Source of the DNA: Malus domestica
Taxonomy: Eukaryota > Streptophyta > Magnoliopsida > Rosales > Rosaceae
DNA: 64,000 nt
Direction: 5' to 3'
Assembly: GCF_042453785.1 (NCBI RefSeq)
Contig: NC_091677.1
Location: forward strand, 34,579,001-34,643,000
Part shown: positions 1 through 11,299 of the stretch, piece after piece
Layout of the letters: every line of letters begins with the position of its first letter
How positions within the stretch are numbered: position 1 is the first letter of the stretch
Notes under the pieces: model-generated
Told to the model about the DNA's origin: nothing
Databases searched by the model: none
Seen by the model: only the letters and a program-made list of their open reading frames with translations
Translations under genes and position numbers: made by a program

Positions 1-850
1 GCATTTTCTCTTTTTATTGTTGGGATAAAAATTTGCTCTCTAAATTTATTTACCTCCTACTTAAGATAGGTTTAAATAAGCTCCAGAGGTAATTGGTTTC
101 TTTTTCCTCGAATACTTAAACTCCAAGTCAATGTGGAGAATCTACATCAAATCAGGAAACAACTATTTGCTCGCCTACTCAGCTTGAGATTTTCTACATA
201 TTGCCATTTCTGCATATAACCCAACAGGTGTAGGAGTATTTGTAAAGCCAAAAAATAATTCCAAAATCCAGAAGACGACATGTGGATTTTTTTTTCCCAA
301 GAATAGAAGATTGCCCTTATTAAATGGGTGGGGCCCGTAAATATTCTCAAGTGCACTTCAACATCCCCGGAGGTTTGAGCAGTTGGCTACGCCATCTCCA
401 AGCTCTCATGCTCATGGCCAAAGACATAAAGGATACGATTAATCACCAAATATTATCTTTAATACATTCCTGATTGAAGATCAACTCAATCAATTAAGAA
501 ATCCTCATCACAATCAATCAATGATACTTTAACTGATAATCCCAAGATATCATCTTATAATTAATATCTTCAAAATAATTTTTTCCTCATCCATTTTACA
601 GATGACTCACCTTGGCCAATTGGAAGCCTTCACTTGTAGGTTAGAACCTTACCATGGCCGGCCACCTCTTTATAAATACTCCATCTACACCATTTTTTGG
701 TAAGCTTTTGTTACTCACTTAAGCCCTAAACCCTCTCTTGTTAGGGAAACCGACTTAAGCATTAGAGATCTATTGGTCAGACCCCCCCCCCCCCACCTTG
801 TGGGCACGAGTGATCAAATGTGTTTATTGTTTTGTTGGTACAAATTTGTC
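1..850 (+). repeat. LTR-like repeat fragment, no gene
   Basis: No credible coding frame is visible. The stretch looks like the promoter half of an LTR: an AT-rich leader, a TATA box (TATAAATAC, 671-679), then a short pyrimidine-rich section and a run of 13 C at 782-794. The matching LTR and any flanking duplication are not seen, so the element type is a guess (gypsy-like). Confidence 0.3.
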
Positions 851-1235
851 AAGCTGAAGACGACGATTTTTTGTCACCATAAACAGTGAATGGCTGGTGG
901 GGTGGGGCTGGTGTTAATTTGGACGGGAAAAAGGTTTAGTGAGTTTTTGTAGTAGTTGGATTCCGGCTACAAATCTGAATTTGGGGTTGATTAGTGGTTA
1001 GATCGAGAGAAATTTGGCCGAGTCTTGGATGAGTTAGGGTGGTCGAGCTACATGTGGGGAGGTGAGGGATAGCGTGACTGTGGGCAAGGGTGGATGGTGG
1101 GGGAATGGGTGGTGCAAAGGTTAGGAGTGGTTGTTATTAATTTGTTTTCTTTTATTATTATAATATTTATAATTTTATTAATTTTTAAATTAGATTTAAG
1201 AAACGTGGGAAGCACAAGGCCGAATTCATGGGGTC
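851..1235. other. Spacer without recognisable gene
   Basis: G-rich then AT-rich sequence with no coding signal I can support. It leads into the truncated 5' edge of the LINE. Confidence 0.4.
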
Positions 1236-1490
1236 CACGTTTGTAATGGAGCCCCAAGCGTTCATCATCTTTTTGTCGACGATAGTTTTATATTTGCTAG
1301 AAGTTCTCTCCAGGAGTGTATGCAATTGAAGGAGTTGCTAAGAGCTTACGAACGGGTGTCTGGGCAAGCTGTTAATCTTTCAAAAAGTAGTGTGGCTTTT
1401 AGTAGAAATTTAACGGATATGGATGCACAGCTTCTGGTTGATTGTCTTGGGATGGAACGAGTGGAGTATCATGACCAGTATCTCAGTTTA
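1236..1490 (+). pseudogene. LINE reverse transcriptase fragment (active-site block)
   Basis: The translation contains FVDDS (the xxDD catalytic motif of LINE RT), then the conserved stretches AYERVSGQAVNLSKS and EYHDQYL typical of plant L1 RT. The frame is open until the LTR insertion at 1491, after which it resumes at 4166. Upstream RT motifs are absent, so this is a truncated copy. Confidence 0.85.
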
Positions 1491-4165
1491 TGTCACGCTC
1501 CGACCTGCGAATAAAGACTATTCACGAGTTAGGGTGTGAGCCATATCTTAGCTATATAAATAAATTCTACAAATAAGATATGGTGGAAAAATTAAAATTA
1601 AATTATTAAAATTGATTGAATACGTAGCGGAATAACTATAGTGCACAAAATAATTCACAACAAAAAGTACCAACAAAATAATAATTAAATTGTAACAATT
1701 CTTTCGAATGCATGAAATATATGCAAATGAGATGGATGAATGTACTCACTCCCTTCTAATCCCGTCAACACATACCTAAGGCACCCAAGCCTGCATGTCC
1801 CATACCATGCTTATACCACTTGGCTTCGAATACCTTAGAATATGAGTTAACGCTCGTTCATCCCTTAACCCAATTTTTGTAATTAAACTCCCAGTTTCCA
1901 CTTTATTAAACATGCACTTCCCCTGATGCCTAATTGTATATTCAAGCCCTTCTCTCGAAGCCTAACATATACATGATTTCATTATTTTATAATCAACCAA
2001 TTTGTATACTCAAACCTTGCACACCACACCTGACATATATAAGGTTCATTATTTTATATTTAAGGAAAACTTCAGCCCTTGAATATTCTCACAACTTAAC
2101 TGTTTACAAACTCAACACAACTCTTTTTCTTGCTTTGCAATACATATGTATATGTCATGTTCACATAGATATCACTACTCACATTTTATCTAACAAGCCT
2201 GCAAGCTTCAACATAAATTAAATTGATTAGTGACAAGCGTAGTATAATCATAATATTAATAAAATAATAACCTTAATATAAATGATAAGCAATATGTTAC
2301 CATTTCCTCATTTTTTTATTGTTTCAATTTCATTTCCTCCCTCTTGTTCTCTTTCTTCATTCGCTACTTCCCCTTCCTCTTCTTTAATATAGCTGAAACT
2401 CTACATATGTAATAGGAGTTGGATTACTGAAAAACTTCCATGAAAGTGAGCGAAAGGAACTAGAGATGTTAGCCATGCAGAGAGGTTGGCAGAGAAGGCT
2501 AGCTCAACCGAACATCAGCCGTTCGAATTGGGGTACAAGTCAGCACATAGATTGGATTGTCGTGGATTTTGGATATATTATAGATGAGATGATAAGAAAC
2601 AACTTTTGTTAAGGAAGTGTTTTGATTGGAGCTCTAAAAAATGGGGTTTTGGTACTCATAACATGGCTGTCCACTTTTCTGCAGGAATAGAGACTGAGTT
2701 GGTATTTTAAACATATTGAACGATCGCACTGTTGGATATTCCTAAAATTTGGATATATCATGGTAGAGAGACAGAAAAACAACTCTCCTGAAGAAAGTAA
2801 TATGATATAATCTATGGGTGATGGTGTTTTGATCTGTTAAATACGCTAGATGAATTTCTATTTTTTGGATATCTTTCTTTTGATAGATGAAAATGATGGT
2901 GGTTTGATGGAGAGATCTGTTGGGTAAGGTCTCACATATTTTTCAGGAATTTGTCTCAGACTTTTTGTACATCATTCTCAAGAGAAATAAATGGAGATTT
3001 TTGATAGTTTGGTGGAACTGCTTCTCATGGCAATGATCTCCAAATGTAAATGCATAAACAACATAAGATTTAAGTGGTTTGCCAAATTGACTACATCCAT
3101 TGGGTTTGCTTTCATTGTATTTCACTATATATGGGAAACTTACAAATATAATGAAAGATGGCTTAGAGCCTTCAAGAAAGATAAAGAGATAATATGAAAA
3201 GGAGGATGGCTTTTTGTTGGAGTTGTTCTCTTCCTTTTTTCTTCTTCTTTCTTCTTCTTCTTTCTTCTCTCTTCTCTCCATGTCTTCCGTTTGGTGAGTG
3301 CTCCTTCCTTAATAGAGATTGCATGACATCTTCATCTCCAAAGAGTCTCCACAAATGTGCCAATAGAAAGAAAGCAAGTGTTGTGCCAATCATTAGACAT
3401 AAAATGTGTTCCAATAGAAACACACTAATTGTTAACCTAATCATCACCATGAAATGTGTTCCAATAACAAGGCAACAAATGTTGTCCTAATCCTTAGCAA
3501 TGAAATGTTGTCCAATGGAAAAACAACAAATGTGAAGCTAATTATGAACTAATGAATAATATGCAAGATGTTCCTTGCATCAAAGGCCACGTGAAATGTT
3601 CTAACCACAATAAGTTGTCATCTTCCTTCATTTAGAGTGGTGAATATCATGCAAAGTGGACAAAAGCTCAAAAGCCACATTCAAAGTCTAAGGGATATGA
3701 ATCCTACCTCTTCAAATTTTGGAGGGATGAATCATCACCAAACATTTAACTCCTAGATTCCTAATGAATACAAACTTGCCAACTCATCCTTAAGTAGACT
3801 TCCACCTTCACATTTAGAGTGGTGAGTAATCACCAAATCATTAACTCCTAATGTTACAAACTCTCCACCTCATCTTTGAGAGAAAATATCAAGACAAAAT
3901 TACTCATTTAGTCCAACCTCAAACTCTCGGCCCTTTGTGAGGAAAATCAAACCAAACTCATTTAATCTCCCTTCTCCAATTCAAACTAAAAATATCTCTA
4001 ATTACATATGAACATGAAATAGCTAGTTTTTGAAATAATTTGTAGCAAAAAAGATTTTGCATTTAAACTATTTTACATATCGAAAATAGGTTCTTGGACT
4101 TAAATTTAATTACCCACATACATACATATATACATATAACCATTTTTTTAATACGGGGTATTACA
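1491..4165 (-). mobile_element. Solo LTR (Tekay/Del-like gypsy) inserted in the LINE
   Basis: The insert begins TGTCACGCTCCGACC, ends GGGGTATTACA (so TG...CA), and is flanked by GTTTA (1486-1490) and ATTTA (4166-4170), a 5-bp duplication with one difference. Removing it restores the LINE frame. No internal gag-pol is present, so it is a solo LTR of 2675 bp. Terminal sequence and orientation resemble the Tekay-type LTR at 8630/22686, whose pol lies on the minus strand. AT-rich inside, with only chance reading frames. Confidence 0.65.
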
Positions 4166-4342
4166 ATTTACCAGTGTTTGTTGGTCGATCCAAGAAAGAT
4201 ACATTTGCATTTATTAAAGACCGTCTGTGGAAGAAGTTGAATGGATGGCATGGTTCCTTTTTGAGTAGTGTAGGGAAAGAAATTTTGATAAAAATGATGG
4301 CTCAAGCAGTTCCGTTATATACGATGCAGATGTTCTTGTTGC
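4166..4342 (+). pseudogene. LINE polyprotein fragment (post-RT thumb)
   Basis: Encodes VFVGRSKKDTFAFIKDRLW, then a WKKLNGWHG and AQAVPLYTMQMFLL block, the standard sequence following the RT domain in plant L1 elements. It is bounded by LTR insertions on both sides and continues at 6241 after removal of the second insert. Confidence 0.8.
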
Positions 4343-6240
4343 TGATAGGAGCATATTTATGCGACTGAGTTAGCTTGTTCTCATGCATTTATGTTGTTAT
4401 TTCTTAATTAATTATGTATTTTAAGCTATTTTCGTGTGTTTGTAGGTCCATAGGCCTTATAAAGCAATAAGGCGCATTTTGGTGCATTTTGGGCTTGGAA
4501 TGGATAGCACATGCATGGAGCAAGGTGGATGGACAAAATTGAAGACTAAAGAGGCTTGGAATGTGTTAAAAAGAAAGAAGAATTAATGTAAAAATGACAA
4601 AGAGCTCAGCAACCAAAGAAGAAACATGAGTCAAGATTACCTTATCATCATCCATGTTCCCTCCTTGCACTTAATTGCTACACTATTCCTTGTTCCCTCA
4701 TCATTTCAGATTTCATGCATCATTACTTTAAATCATTTCAACACCACTCCATTTTACCTATGCTTTGCATCATTACTTCACTTTCACCCTTGAATCATTT
4801 CAACATCGCTCCATTTTACCCATGCTTTGCATCGTTACTTCACTTTCACCCTTGAATCATTTCAACACCACTCCATTTTACCCATGCTTTGCATCATTAC
4901 TTCACTTTTACCCTTGAATCATTGCACACACACTCCATGTCCGCCTCCATTGCCTTGCACTTCGTCTATAAAAGGAAGTGTGTGTAACATAAATTTGGTT
5001 CATACTTTGTTAGAGCATTCACCACCATTTCAACACAACCTTCATCCCAACACATCCATTCATCTTCACATCCATTCCTCCATACAAACAAACCTTCAAA
5101 CACTCACCAACACCTTGTGCCGTAGCAAAGGAAGGAAAGGAAAGTGCTTGGACGTGCTTGTTGTTAACTTGGATCGTTGGAGCGTTTAGGTGTTTTCTTT
5201 CTTTTGTTTCCAATGTTTAAATTCATTTTCTTTCGTTTTGTTGTGAACATGAGTGGCTAAACCCCTCTTGGAAAGGGGTGATTTCAAAGCCATGATTATG
5301 TGTACAATATGATTTGATAAATTCCAGTTATGAATTCTTGAATCATGAATGCAATTGGCTTAACTGTTTGATTGATAACTTATTTGTATTTGTTGATTAA
5401 GGGTCGACACTTAATTGGCATGCATAAATCCGATGCTAGAGTATAAGAAAGTTTCACATAATCGTTACAAACTTATATTCACAAGTAGTGAAGGTCACTT
5501 ATAAACGATCGCGTTAAGTTTAATTCCTAGCATGAGTGACATGATGTCATAGTTGCAAGTGCTTTGTCAATGCTTATGATTTTCATTAAACGTAATGATC
5601 TTTGATTGTATCTCTATTATGATGTCATGTAGGGAACTTTTGAAGAATGTTTTGGGTTATCGAATGATGTCATCCAATCCATTAAAACAAGGAAAATCTG
5701 AGGGTTAACTAGTGATGTCACGGTTAATTTGGGGCATTGTCATTCATAATTCAATGAAGTATTAACTGGAAATCGAGTTGTTTGCATACATGTCATGTGT
5801 GGAGAAAAAACCTCTAGCTATCCCATCATCCATCTAATTTCCTAAATTTATTTTCAAACCTGTTTTTAAGTTCGTCCAAATCAAACCCCCCGTTACTTTC
5901 TTGTTTAAAATTCTTTTAAACTTGTTTTGTTTACGTTCTAAGTGTTTTGAGTCAAGTTCAAACTTAATTTTCGTCCAAAATTGTGTTTAGTGTCAGAAAC
6001 TGCCTAGTTGGTGTTTTTAGGTAGTTTTGAGTCTTCTTAGCTTATGTTGAGTCTTGTGAACTAGTTTTGAGTATTTTGAATTTATCCTAACCCTTTTAAG
6101 TTTGTTTTTGTGTCTTTGAGTCAGTTTAGAGTCAATTAGCAATCCCTCCTAATCCCCGGCCTAGAACGATCCCTACTTATACATATACTACAATTGTCAA
6201 AAGAGGGTTAAATTTGTGTGTTAAGTTAATTTTCGCAGCA
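4343..6240 (+). mobile_element. Solo LTR (Athila/Tat-like gypsy) inserted in the LINE
   Basis: Starts TGATAGGAGCA, ends TTCGCAGCA, and is flanked on both sides by GTTGC (4338-4342 and 6241-6245), a perfect 5-bp target duplication. Length 1898 bp with no internal coding region. A TATA-like CTATAAAAGG near 4967 would be the LTR promoter, giving plus orientation. Terminal sequences are of the Athila/Tat sort by memory, so the lineage is less sure than the boundaries. Confidence 0.75.
4736..4925. repeat. 62-bp tandem repeat in the solo LTR
   Basis: About three copies of a 62-bp unit containing TTTCAACACCACTCCATTTT and TGCTTTGCATCATTACTTCA. Unit starts are spaced exactly 62 bp (4740, 4802, 4864). 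It lies just upstream of the LTR TATA box, so it may be part of the LTR U3 enhancer region. Confidence 0.8.
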
Positions 6241-7990
6241 GTTGCCTAAGTCCTTTTGCGAGGAGTTGAACCAAATAGTGGCGCAGTTTTGGTGGGGAAG
6301 GGAAGTAGGTAGGAGTCGCATACATTGGGTGAAATGACAAAAGTTGTGTAAACCAAAAAGTGAGGGTGGCCTGGGATTTAAGGACCTATATGCATTCAAC
6401 CTTGTGTTGCTTGCCAAGCAAGGGTGGAGACTAATTCAACAACCTCATTCTCTTGTTGCTTAAGTTTTCAAAGCTTTGTATTATCCTACAATAGATTTTC
6501 TGCAAGCTCCAGTTAAACTAAACTCGTCTTATTGTTGGAGAAGTGTGGCGGCATCAAGGGTAATTATTCAGAGAGGCGCTATATGAAGGGTTGGATATGG
6601 CCTACGAATACACATTTGGGGGAATAATTGGTTGCCAAGGGAGAACTTTTACAAAGTTCTTATCCCTAGACAGATGGGGGTGCATCCCTCTCTTACTGTG
6701 AGATCCTTGATGGTGGACAATGATGGTGTTCGGTGGAAGACGAATTTAATTCATAGCTGGTTTTTGGAGGATGAAGCAAGCTTGATTTTGAGCATTCCGT
6801 TGAGTTTATTCAATCTGGCTAATTCTATGATTTGGACTAAAGAACCCAAAGGTCTGTTTACAACTAAGAGTGCTTAGTTTGTGGCAAGAACATGTCATGG
6901 TATTGGTGGGGACGAGCCTATGAGATTTGTGATAAATAAGGAGACCAAGTTCTTATGGAAAGCATTGTGGTGAGCCAAGGTCCCAGGGAAAGTTAAAGTT
7001 TGTGCATGGCGTGGGTGTATGAATGCTTTGCCATATAAGGTGAATTTGAAAAACAAACGAGTTCTTACGGAGGATGTTTGTGGGTACTGTGATAAAGAAG
7101 CGGAGACAATTGAACATGCTTTATTACATTGCCCTCGATCTACTGCTACTTAGTTTGGTAGTTCGCTGGGACTTCGTTCATTTCATAGAAGTGAATTGGG
7201 TCTTGGTGGTTGGATGACAAATATGGCGAAAATTTTATCGAATGACAATTTTGAGTTGTTACTTGTTTTAGTATGGAACATATGGAAGGTGCGTAATGAG
7301 TTTCTATGGAAGGGTGTGGATGCTTCCCCCTTAGACACCCAACTTAAAACTTAAACGTGGCTGTTAGAATACAAAAAATAGAATGAAGTAAAACCGCACA
7401 CCACCACGGCACAAGTTCAGAAATGGTAGCACCCAGATTCTGGTTGGATAAAGTGTAATTTTGATGGTGCTTAGGATGAGAATGGTTCATACGAAGGTAT
7501 AAAGATTGTGGTAAGAAACTCAACGGGAAATTTCATGGCAGCAATGGTGGTATAGGAGAATGAGATTTGCTCTGCGTTGCACGCTGAGGCTGCTGCTGCA
7601 TGAGCAGCAGCTGTGTTTTCACGGCATTGGAGAACTAAATACGTGCAGGTGGAGGGTGATGCTCTTATGGTGATATCTGCAATCCAGAATGAAGGATCAA
7701 CGCATCATGGTCAATATGGCCATTTGTTTACTAATTCATGGCAAATTCTTCAAAGTTTCAAGCAATGGAAGGTTTTTTTTGGTCGACGAGATACAAACAA
7801 AGTGGCCCATCGCCTTGCAAAGTTTAGTTTAACTCTCGATCACTTAGTTTCTTTGTTAGAGGAACCTCCTAATGTAATTTCTGATTTATTACTAGAGGAT
7901 AATACTAGGAGTTAATTTGGTGTGGGACACTTTTTTTCCCTTCGATCGGGTTGAAAGCCCCGTCAAGGTTTTTATTGAGGCCCACTGTTA
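6241..7990 (+). pseudogene. LINE polyprotein 3' part: zinc-binding RT and RNase H domains
   Basis: Resumes the LINE frame with CEELNQIVAQFWWG, then WGNNWLP, a zinc-binding RT block (KVKVCAWRG, CGYCDKEAETIEHALLHCP) and a plant RNase H domain (KCNFDGA, HAEAAAA, VEGDALMVI, RRDTNKVAHRLAKF). At least ten stops interrupt the frame, for example at 6337, 6877 and 6971, most of them TAG or TGA where tryptophan is expected. The longest surviving open piece is the RNase H end (7613-7915). Nonfunctional. Confidence 0.85.
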
Positions 7991-8063
7991 GCACCCTATC
8001 CTCGATTTTTTATGTATTTCACTATTCAATGAATATCATGCTTCATCTAAAAAAAAAGTTAAC

Positions 8064-8629
8064 AAAAAATTATAAAAAATAGAGTAAGGGTTGGTTTGAT
8101 ATTGCTGAAATTATTTTAAAAACAGCTTCTTAAAATGGTTGGGGCTAAAATTGTGTTTGGTAAATGAAAAAGAAAAGTGCTTTTTGTCAAAATCATGGGT
8201 CCAAAACAGCAGAAAACAGAAGCAACGCTATCCCTACTTCTTAAAACATCGTTTTGTTTTTCACAACACAGCAACCCCAAACTAGTCCTAAGATTCCATC
8301 CCTTTAAATATGACTGTTATGGGAGATTGGCCAATTTTGAAAAGTTTAGGGCCTGTTTGGTATCCAATTAAAAAAAAATTCATTATTTTGCAAAATATTT
8401 TTTAAGAACATTTGTTAAGAACAAGTTTATTTTTATTTTATTTTTAATTTAAAAACTTGTTTGATATGAAATTCACAATTGTTTGTAAAGAAAAAAAATC
8501 ATCCTATGGTGGGAACTTCTAAATTCAACAAAGAGGAAGAGGAGAAAGATAAGGAGAGAAACAGGGGAGAAAGAAATAGGAGAGGGGATTGGAGGAGAGA
8601 GAGAAGAGAGGGTAGAAAAACGAGAAATA
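8064..8629. other. AT-rich spacer with MITE-like edges, no gene
   Basis: Contains two sequences that look like starts of hAT-type miniature elements (GGGTTGGTTTGATATTGCTG near 8088 and GGGCCTGTTTGGTATCC near 8348), but I could not pair either with a far end. The short frames at 8473-8688 are purine-rich chance frames. Confidence 0.35.
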
Positions 8630-8783
8630 TGACACACCCTGACCAGAGTCGAGGCATGCTGGCCGTCACCCAAAGGTGATGTAAACAAAAGTGTAGAACT
8701 TATTTAAACTAATAAAGTGAGTGTGCAATAGTGGGTAGAACACATACAATACAAATATTCAGAGCATAGATGATAAAAGAGTG
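8630..8783 (-). repeat. Distal part of a Tekay-type LTR, cut by Gypsy1
   Basis: Begins TGACACACCCTGACC and stops where Gypsy1 begins. The rest of the same LTR resumes at 20714 and ends at 22686 with GGGTCGTCACA. The GAGTG duplication on either side of Gypsy1 shows that the two parts were once contiguous, giving an LTR of about 2.1 kb. Confidence 0.65.
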
Positions 8784-9122
8784 TGTTGATGCACAAAATC
8801 AGTAAGGACTTTGGTACAACAGAAAGTGTTAAGTTTGTGACCTTCGCTAGATTGCTCCGGTCACTAGTGTGGATAAGTATGTAAATGGATAGAGACAGGA
8901 AAGCAAACACAAGATGTACGTGGTTCACCCAGACTGGCTACGTCCACGGAGTAGAGGAGTTCTCATTAATTGTGAACGGTTTACACAAGTACATAGGTTC
9001 AAGCTCTCCTTTAGTGAGTACAAGTGAATGATTTAATACAAATGACATTAGCCAATATTGTGAGAGAATTATCTCTATTTATAGAAGAGAGTTTCTAGTT
9101 TCATTCTAACATTGACACGTGT
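8784..9122 (-). repeat. Gypsy1 3' LTR, truncated
   Basis: Matches the first 339 bp of the right-hand LTR (20194-20532) with about a dozen substitutions, then loses similarity. The remaining 176 bp of the LTR are missing, and the polypurine tract expected next to it is gone too. A deletion removed the LTR start (minus-strand sense) together with the tract. Confidence 0.8.
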
Positions 9123-9159
9123 TGCCACAGCACACAGAACGACACCCCTTCGCACCTGG

Positions 9160-9613
9160 TGGGGATCTGGATCTCGAGATTCGGAGAGCGTTGCCTCTTC
9201 GATTTTTGAACAAGCATTCCTATTGGGGGTCTGGCTCTTAAGGTTTAGAGCGCGGTGCCTCTTCGATTTTTGAGAAAGCGATCCTGGTAGGAGTCTGGCT
9301 CTCGAGATTCGGATAGTGGTGCTTCTTCGATTTTTGAGAAAGTAATCCTGGTGGAAGTCTAGCTCTCGAGATTCGAATAGCGGTGCCTATTCAATTTTTG
9401 AGAAAGCAATCATGTTGGGAGTCTGGCTCTCGATATTCGAATAGCGGTGCCTATTCGATTTTTGAGAAAGCAATCATGTTGGGAGTTTGGCTCTGAAGAT
9501 TCGGAGAGCGGTGCCTCTTCGATTTTTGAGAAAGTAATCCTGTTGGGAGTTTGGCTCTTGAGATTCGGAGGGTGGTGCCTCTTTGATTTTTGAGTAAACA
9601 ATCTTGTTGGGAG
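9160..9613. repeat. ~65-bp tandem repeat upstream of the antisense ORF
   Basis: Seven imperfect units with the core GCCTCTTCGATTTTTGAGAA followed by AGTCTGGCTCTCGAGATTCG, period 64-65 bp. One further partial copy sits at 9840-9900, just before the TATA-like box of the antisense ORF. The same core recurs at 36360-36545 in Gypsy2. Minus-strand frames such as 9410-9667 are by-products of the repeat. Confidence 0.8.
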
Positions 9614-9919
9614 TGTTTTCTCGAATGTGAGTAAAGGTTGGGCATTTTTGCCAGTCTGTCTTGCCACAGAGCACGAAGGTTGACATACATAGGGACTTTC
9701 CAGTTATCAAGCAGTGGTGCTGTTCCTTTACCCTTGTGGGTAATAGTAGGGTAGTTGGACCTTCAAAATTGATGTGTCTAAACTTTGTTAGAGATCTTTG
9801 GCAAAGTTATCTGTGGTACCCGATGAGCTGATGTTGCGTGTAGAGAGTGGCGTCTCTTCGAAATCCGAAGAGTGGTGCCTCTTCGATTTTTGAACCAACG
9901 GCCCTATTACCCTTTCTTT

Positions 9920-9925
9920 TATAAG
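9920..9925 (+). promoter_or_regulatory. TATA-like box of the Gypsy1 antisense ORF
   Basis: TATAAG within CTTTTATAAGGGCA, 122 bp upstream of the ATG at 10042. Gypsy2 has TTTTATAGAGGCA 124 bp upstream of its matching ATG. Conserved placement in two diverged elements supports a real promoter; it is an inference without transcript data. Confidence 0.5.
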
Positions 9926-10041
9926 GGCACCAATTGTGTGCAAGAAGTACATTCAAAGAGTTATTACTTGTAGGAAATTTCCCCTTATTTTTATACTTCA
10001 GAGATTTATTGCACTTCATTTCTCCTTCATCATTTCTGAGA

Positions 10042-10716
10042 ATGTCTGGCCCATCCGACCGTCGTTTTGACTTGAACTTTGGTGAAGAGACAGCCATGCC
10101 TTCTCAAGACAACATATGGCGCCCATCCTTCTTATCCCCTATTGGTTCTCTTACGGTTGGGGACTCTGTGATGAAGAATGATATGATCGCTGCGGTGGTG
10201 GCTAGGAACATTCTCACTCCCAAAGATAATAGACTACTTTCCAAACGATCTGATGAGTTGGCTGTTAAGGATTCTCTGGCTCTCAGTGTTCAGTGTGCAG
10301 GTTCTATGTCTAATATGGCCCAACGCCTATTTGCTCGAACCCGCTAAGTTGAATCATTGGCGGCTGAAGTGATAAGTCTCAAACAGGAGATCAGAGGGCT
10401 CAAGCATGAGAATAAACAGTTGCACAAGCTCACACATGACTATGCTACAAACATGAAGAAGAAGCTTGACCAGATGCAGGAATCTGATGGTCAGATTTTA
10501 CTTGATCATCAGAGGTTTGTGGGTTTGTTTCAAAGGCAATTATTGCCTTTATCTTCTGGGGCTGTACCACGTAATGAAGCTCCAAATGATCAACCTCTGA
10601 TGCCTCCTCCTTCCGGGGTTCTGCCTAGTACTGAGGCTCTGAATAATCACCCTCTGGTGCCTCCTCTTTTTGGGGCTCTGCCGACTGCTGAGACTTCTCC
10701 TGAGGAACCTTTGTGA
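10042..10716 (+). pseudogene. Antisense ORF of Gypsy1 (aORF1): small coiled-coil protein, one stop
   Basis: A 224-codon frame on the strand opposite to gag-pol, interrupted only by a TAA at 10345-10347 where Gypsy2 has CAA. The start ATG (MSGPSDRRFDLNFG) is chosen because Gypsy2 has an equivalent one (MACPSDRRLDLNVG). The N-terminal half is a conserved globular-looking block (VMKND..VVARN.LTPKDNR, KRSDELAV.DSLA.SVQCA). The middle is a heptad-rich coiled coil (VESLAAEVISLKQEIRGLKH), and the tail is proline-rich with three degenerate repeats around PPPSGVLPSTEA. An AATAAA follows at 10784-10789. I do not recognise a named family. Antisense extra ORFs between pol and the 3' LTR are known in Tat-lineage elements; the function is unknown. 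Confidence 0.65.
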
Positions 10717-10783
10717 AGACTCCCTCTTGTTTGTTTATTTTGATTCATGTATATGTACATATTTGTAACTTATCGAAGATATC

Positions 10784-10789
10784 AATAAA
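10784..10789 (+). terminator. Polyadenylation-type signal of aORF1
   Basis: AATAAA within ATCAATAAACAAGC, 68 bp after the aORF1 stop. Gypsy2 has AATAAA at 37372-37377, 78 bp after its matching stop, in a similar sequence context. Confidence 0.45.
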
Positions 10790-11260
10790 CAAGCTTTGCT
10801 TCATTTCAATGTATTATGTTAAATACATTAAGGCATTCTTCACTAAGTTCTTTGAATTTTTCCTTTTGTTGAAGCTTGTATGTTGAAGCTTTGTGAGTGA
10901 AGCATGTAGGTTGAGGTAGTGCTCCCTAAATTTCTCGAGTAAGGAAAACTTCTCGTTTGGAGACTTGAAAAATCCAAGTCACTGAGTGGTCGTGAGACTT
11001 CCGAGTATCAAGGTGTAGTAGCATATGGTAGGAGTCCCCTAAGTCTCCGGTCGAGGGAGTTGACGAATGAGGCATTTCCTTTCTAAGTGGTAGCCCAAAA
11101 ATCATTCTTCATATATATTTGTTATGAAAGTTGTTAGGCCCAGAGAAGATGAGGCCTAGGAAATTTTTTTTTGATTTTTTTTGTTTGAAATTTGTTTTTC
11201 GATTTTTTTTTTCTTCGAATTTTCTAATTTTTGAATTTGCAGAGTTTTGAATTTCCGAAA

Positions 11261-11280
11261 ATATATATATATATATATAT
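11261..11280. repeat. (AT)10 microsatellite
   Basis: Twenty bases of alternating AT just before the GAAGCTTT-rich repeat region. Confidence 0.9.
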
Positions 11281-11299
11281 TTTAAAGCTTTACATGTGA

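Larger units (their letters stand above)
1236..8060 (+). mobile_element. L1-type LINE retrotransposon, 5'-truncated, split by two solo LTRs
   Basis: Three blocks (1236-1490, 4166-4342, 6241-8060) join into one degenerate LINE polyprotein. In order they show the reverse transcriptase active-site region (FVDDS), the RT thumb, a zinc-binding RT domain and an RNase H domain, as in plant L1 elements. The block ends at a short poly(A) near 8050-8058. At both breaks the inserted DNA can be removed and the LINE reading resumes, which fixes the insertion points. More than ten in-frame stops, mostly at former tryptophan codons, show that it is long dead. The start is approximate; everything upstream of RT motif C is missing. 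Confidence 0.85.

Noticed and set aside
3172..3490. Overlapping frames rich in K/E/R (minus) and F/L/S (plus)
   Set aside because: They arise from a CTT/AAG-rich low-complexity run inside a solo LTR.
4827..5189. 120-codon plus frame in the second solo LTR
   Set aside because: H/T/P-rich product of the 62-bp repeat and adjacent pyrimidine-rich LTR leader.
8473..8688. Short frames on both strands
   Set aside because: Purine-rich chance frames next to an LTR end, no homology seen.
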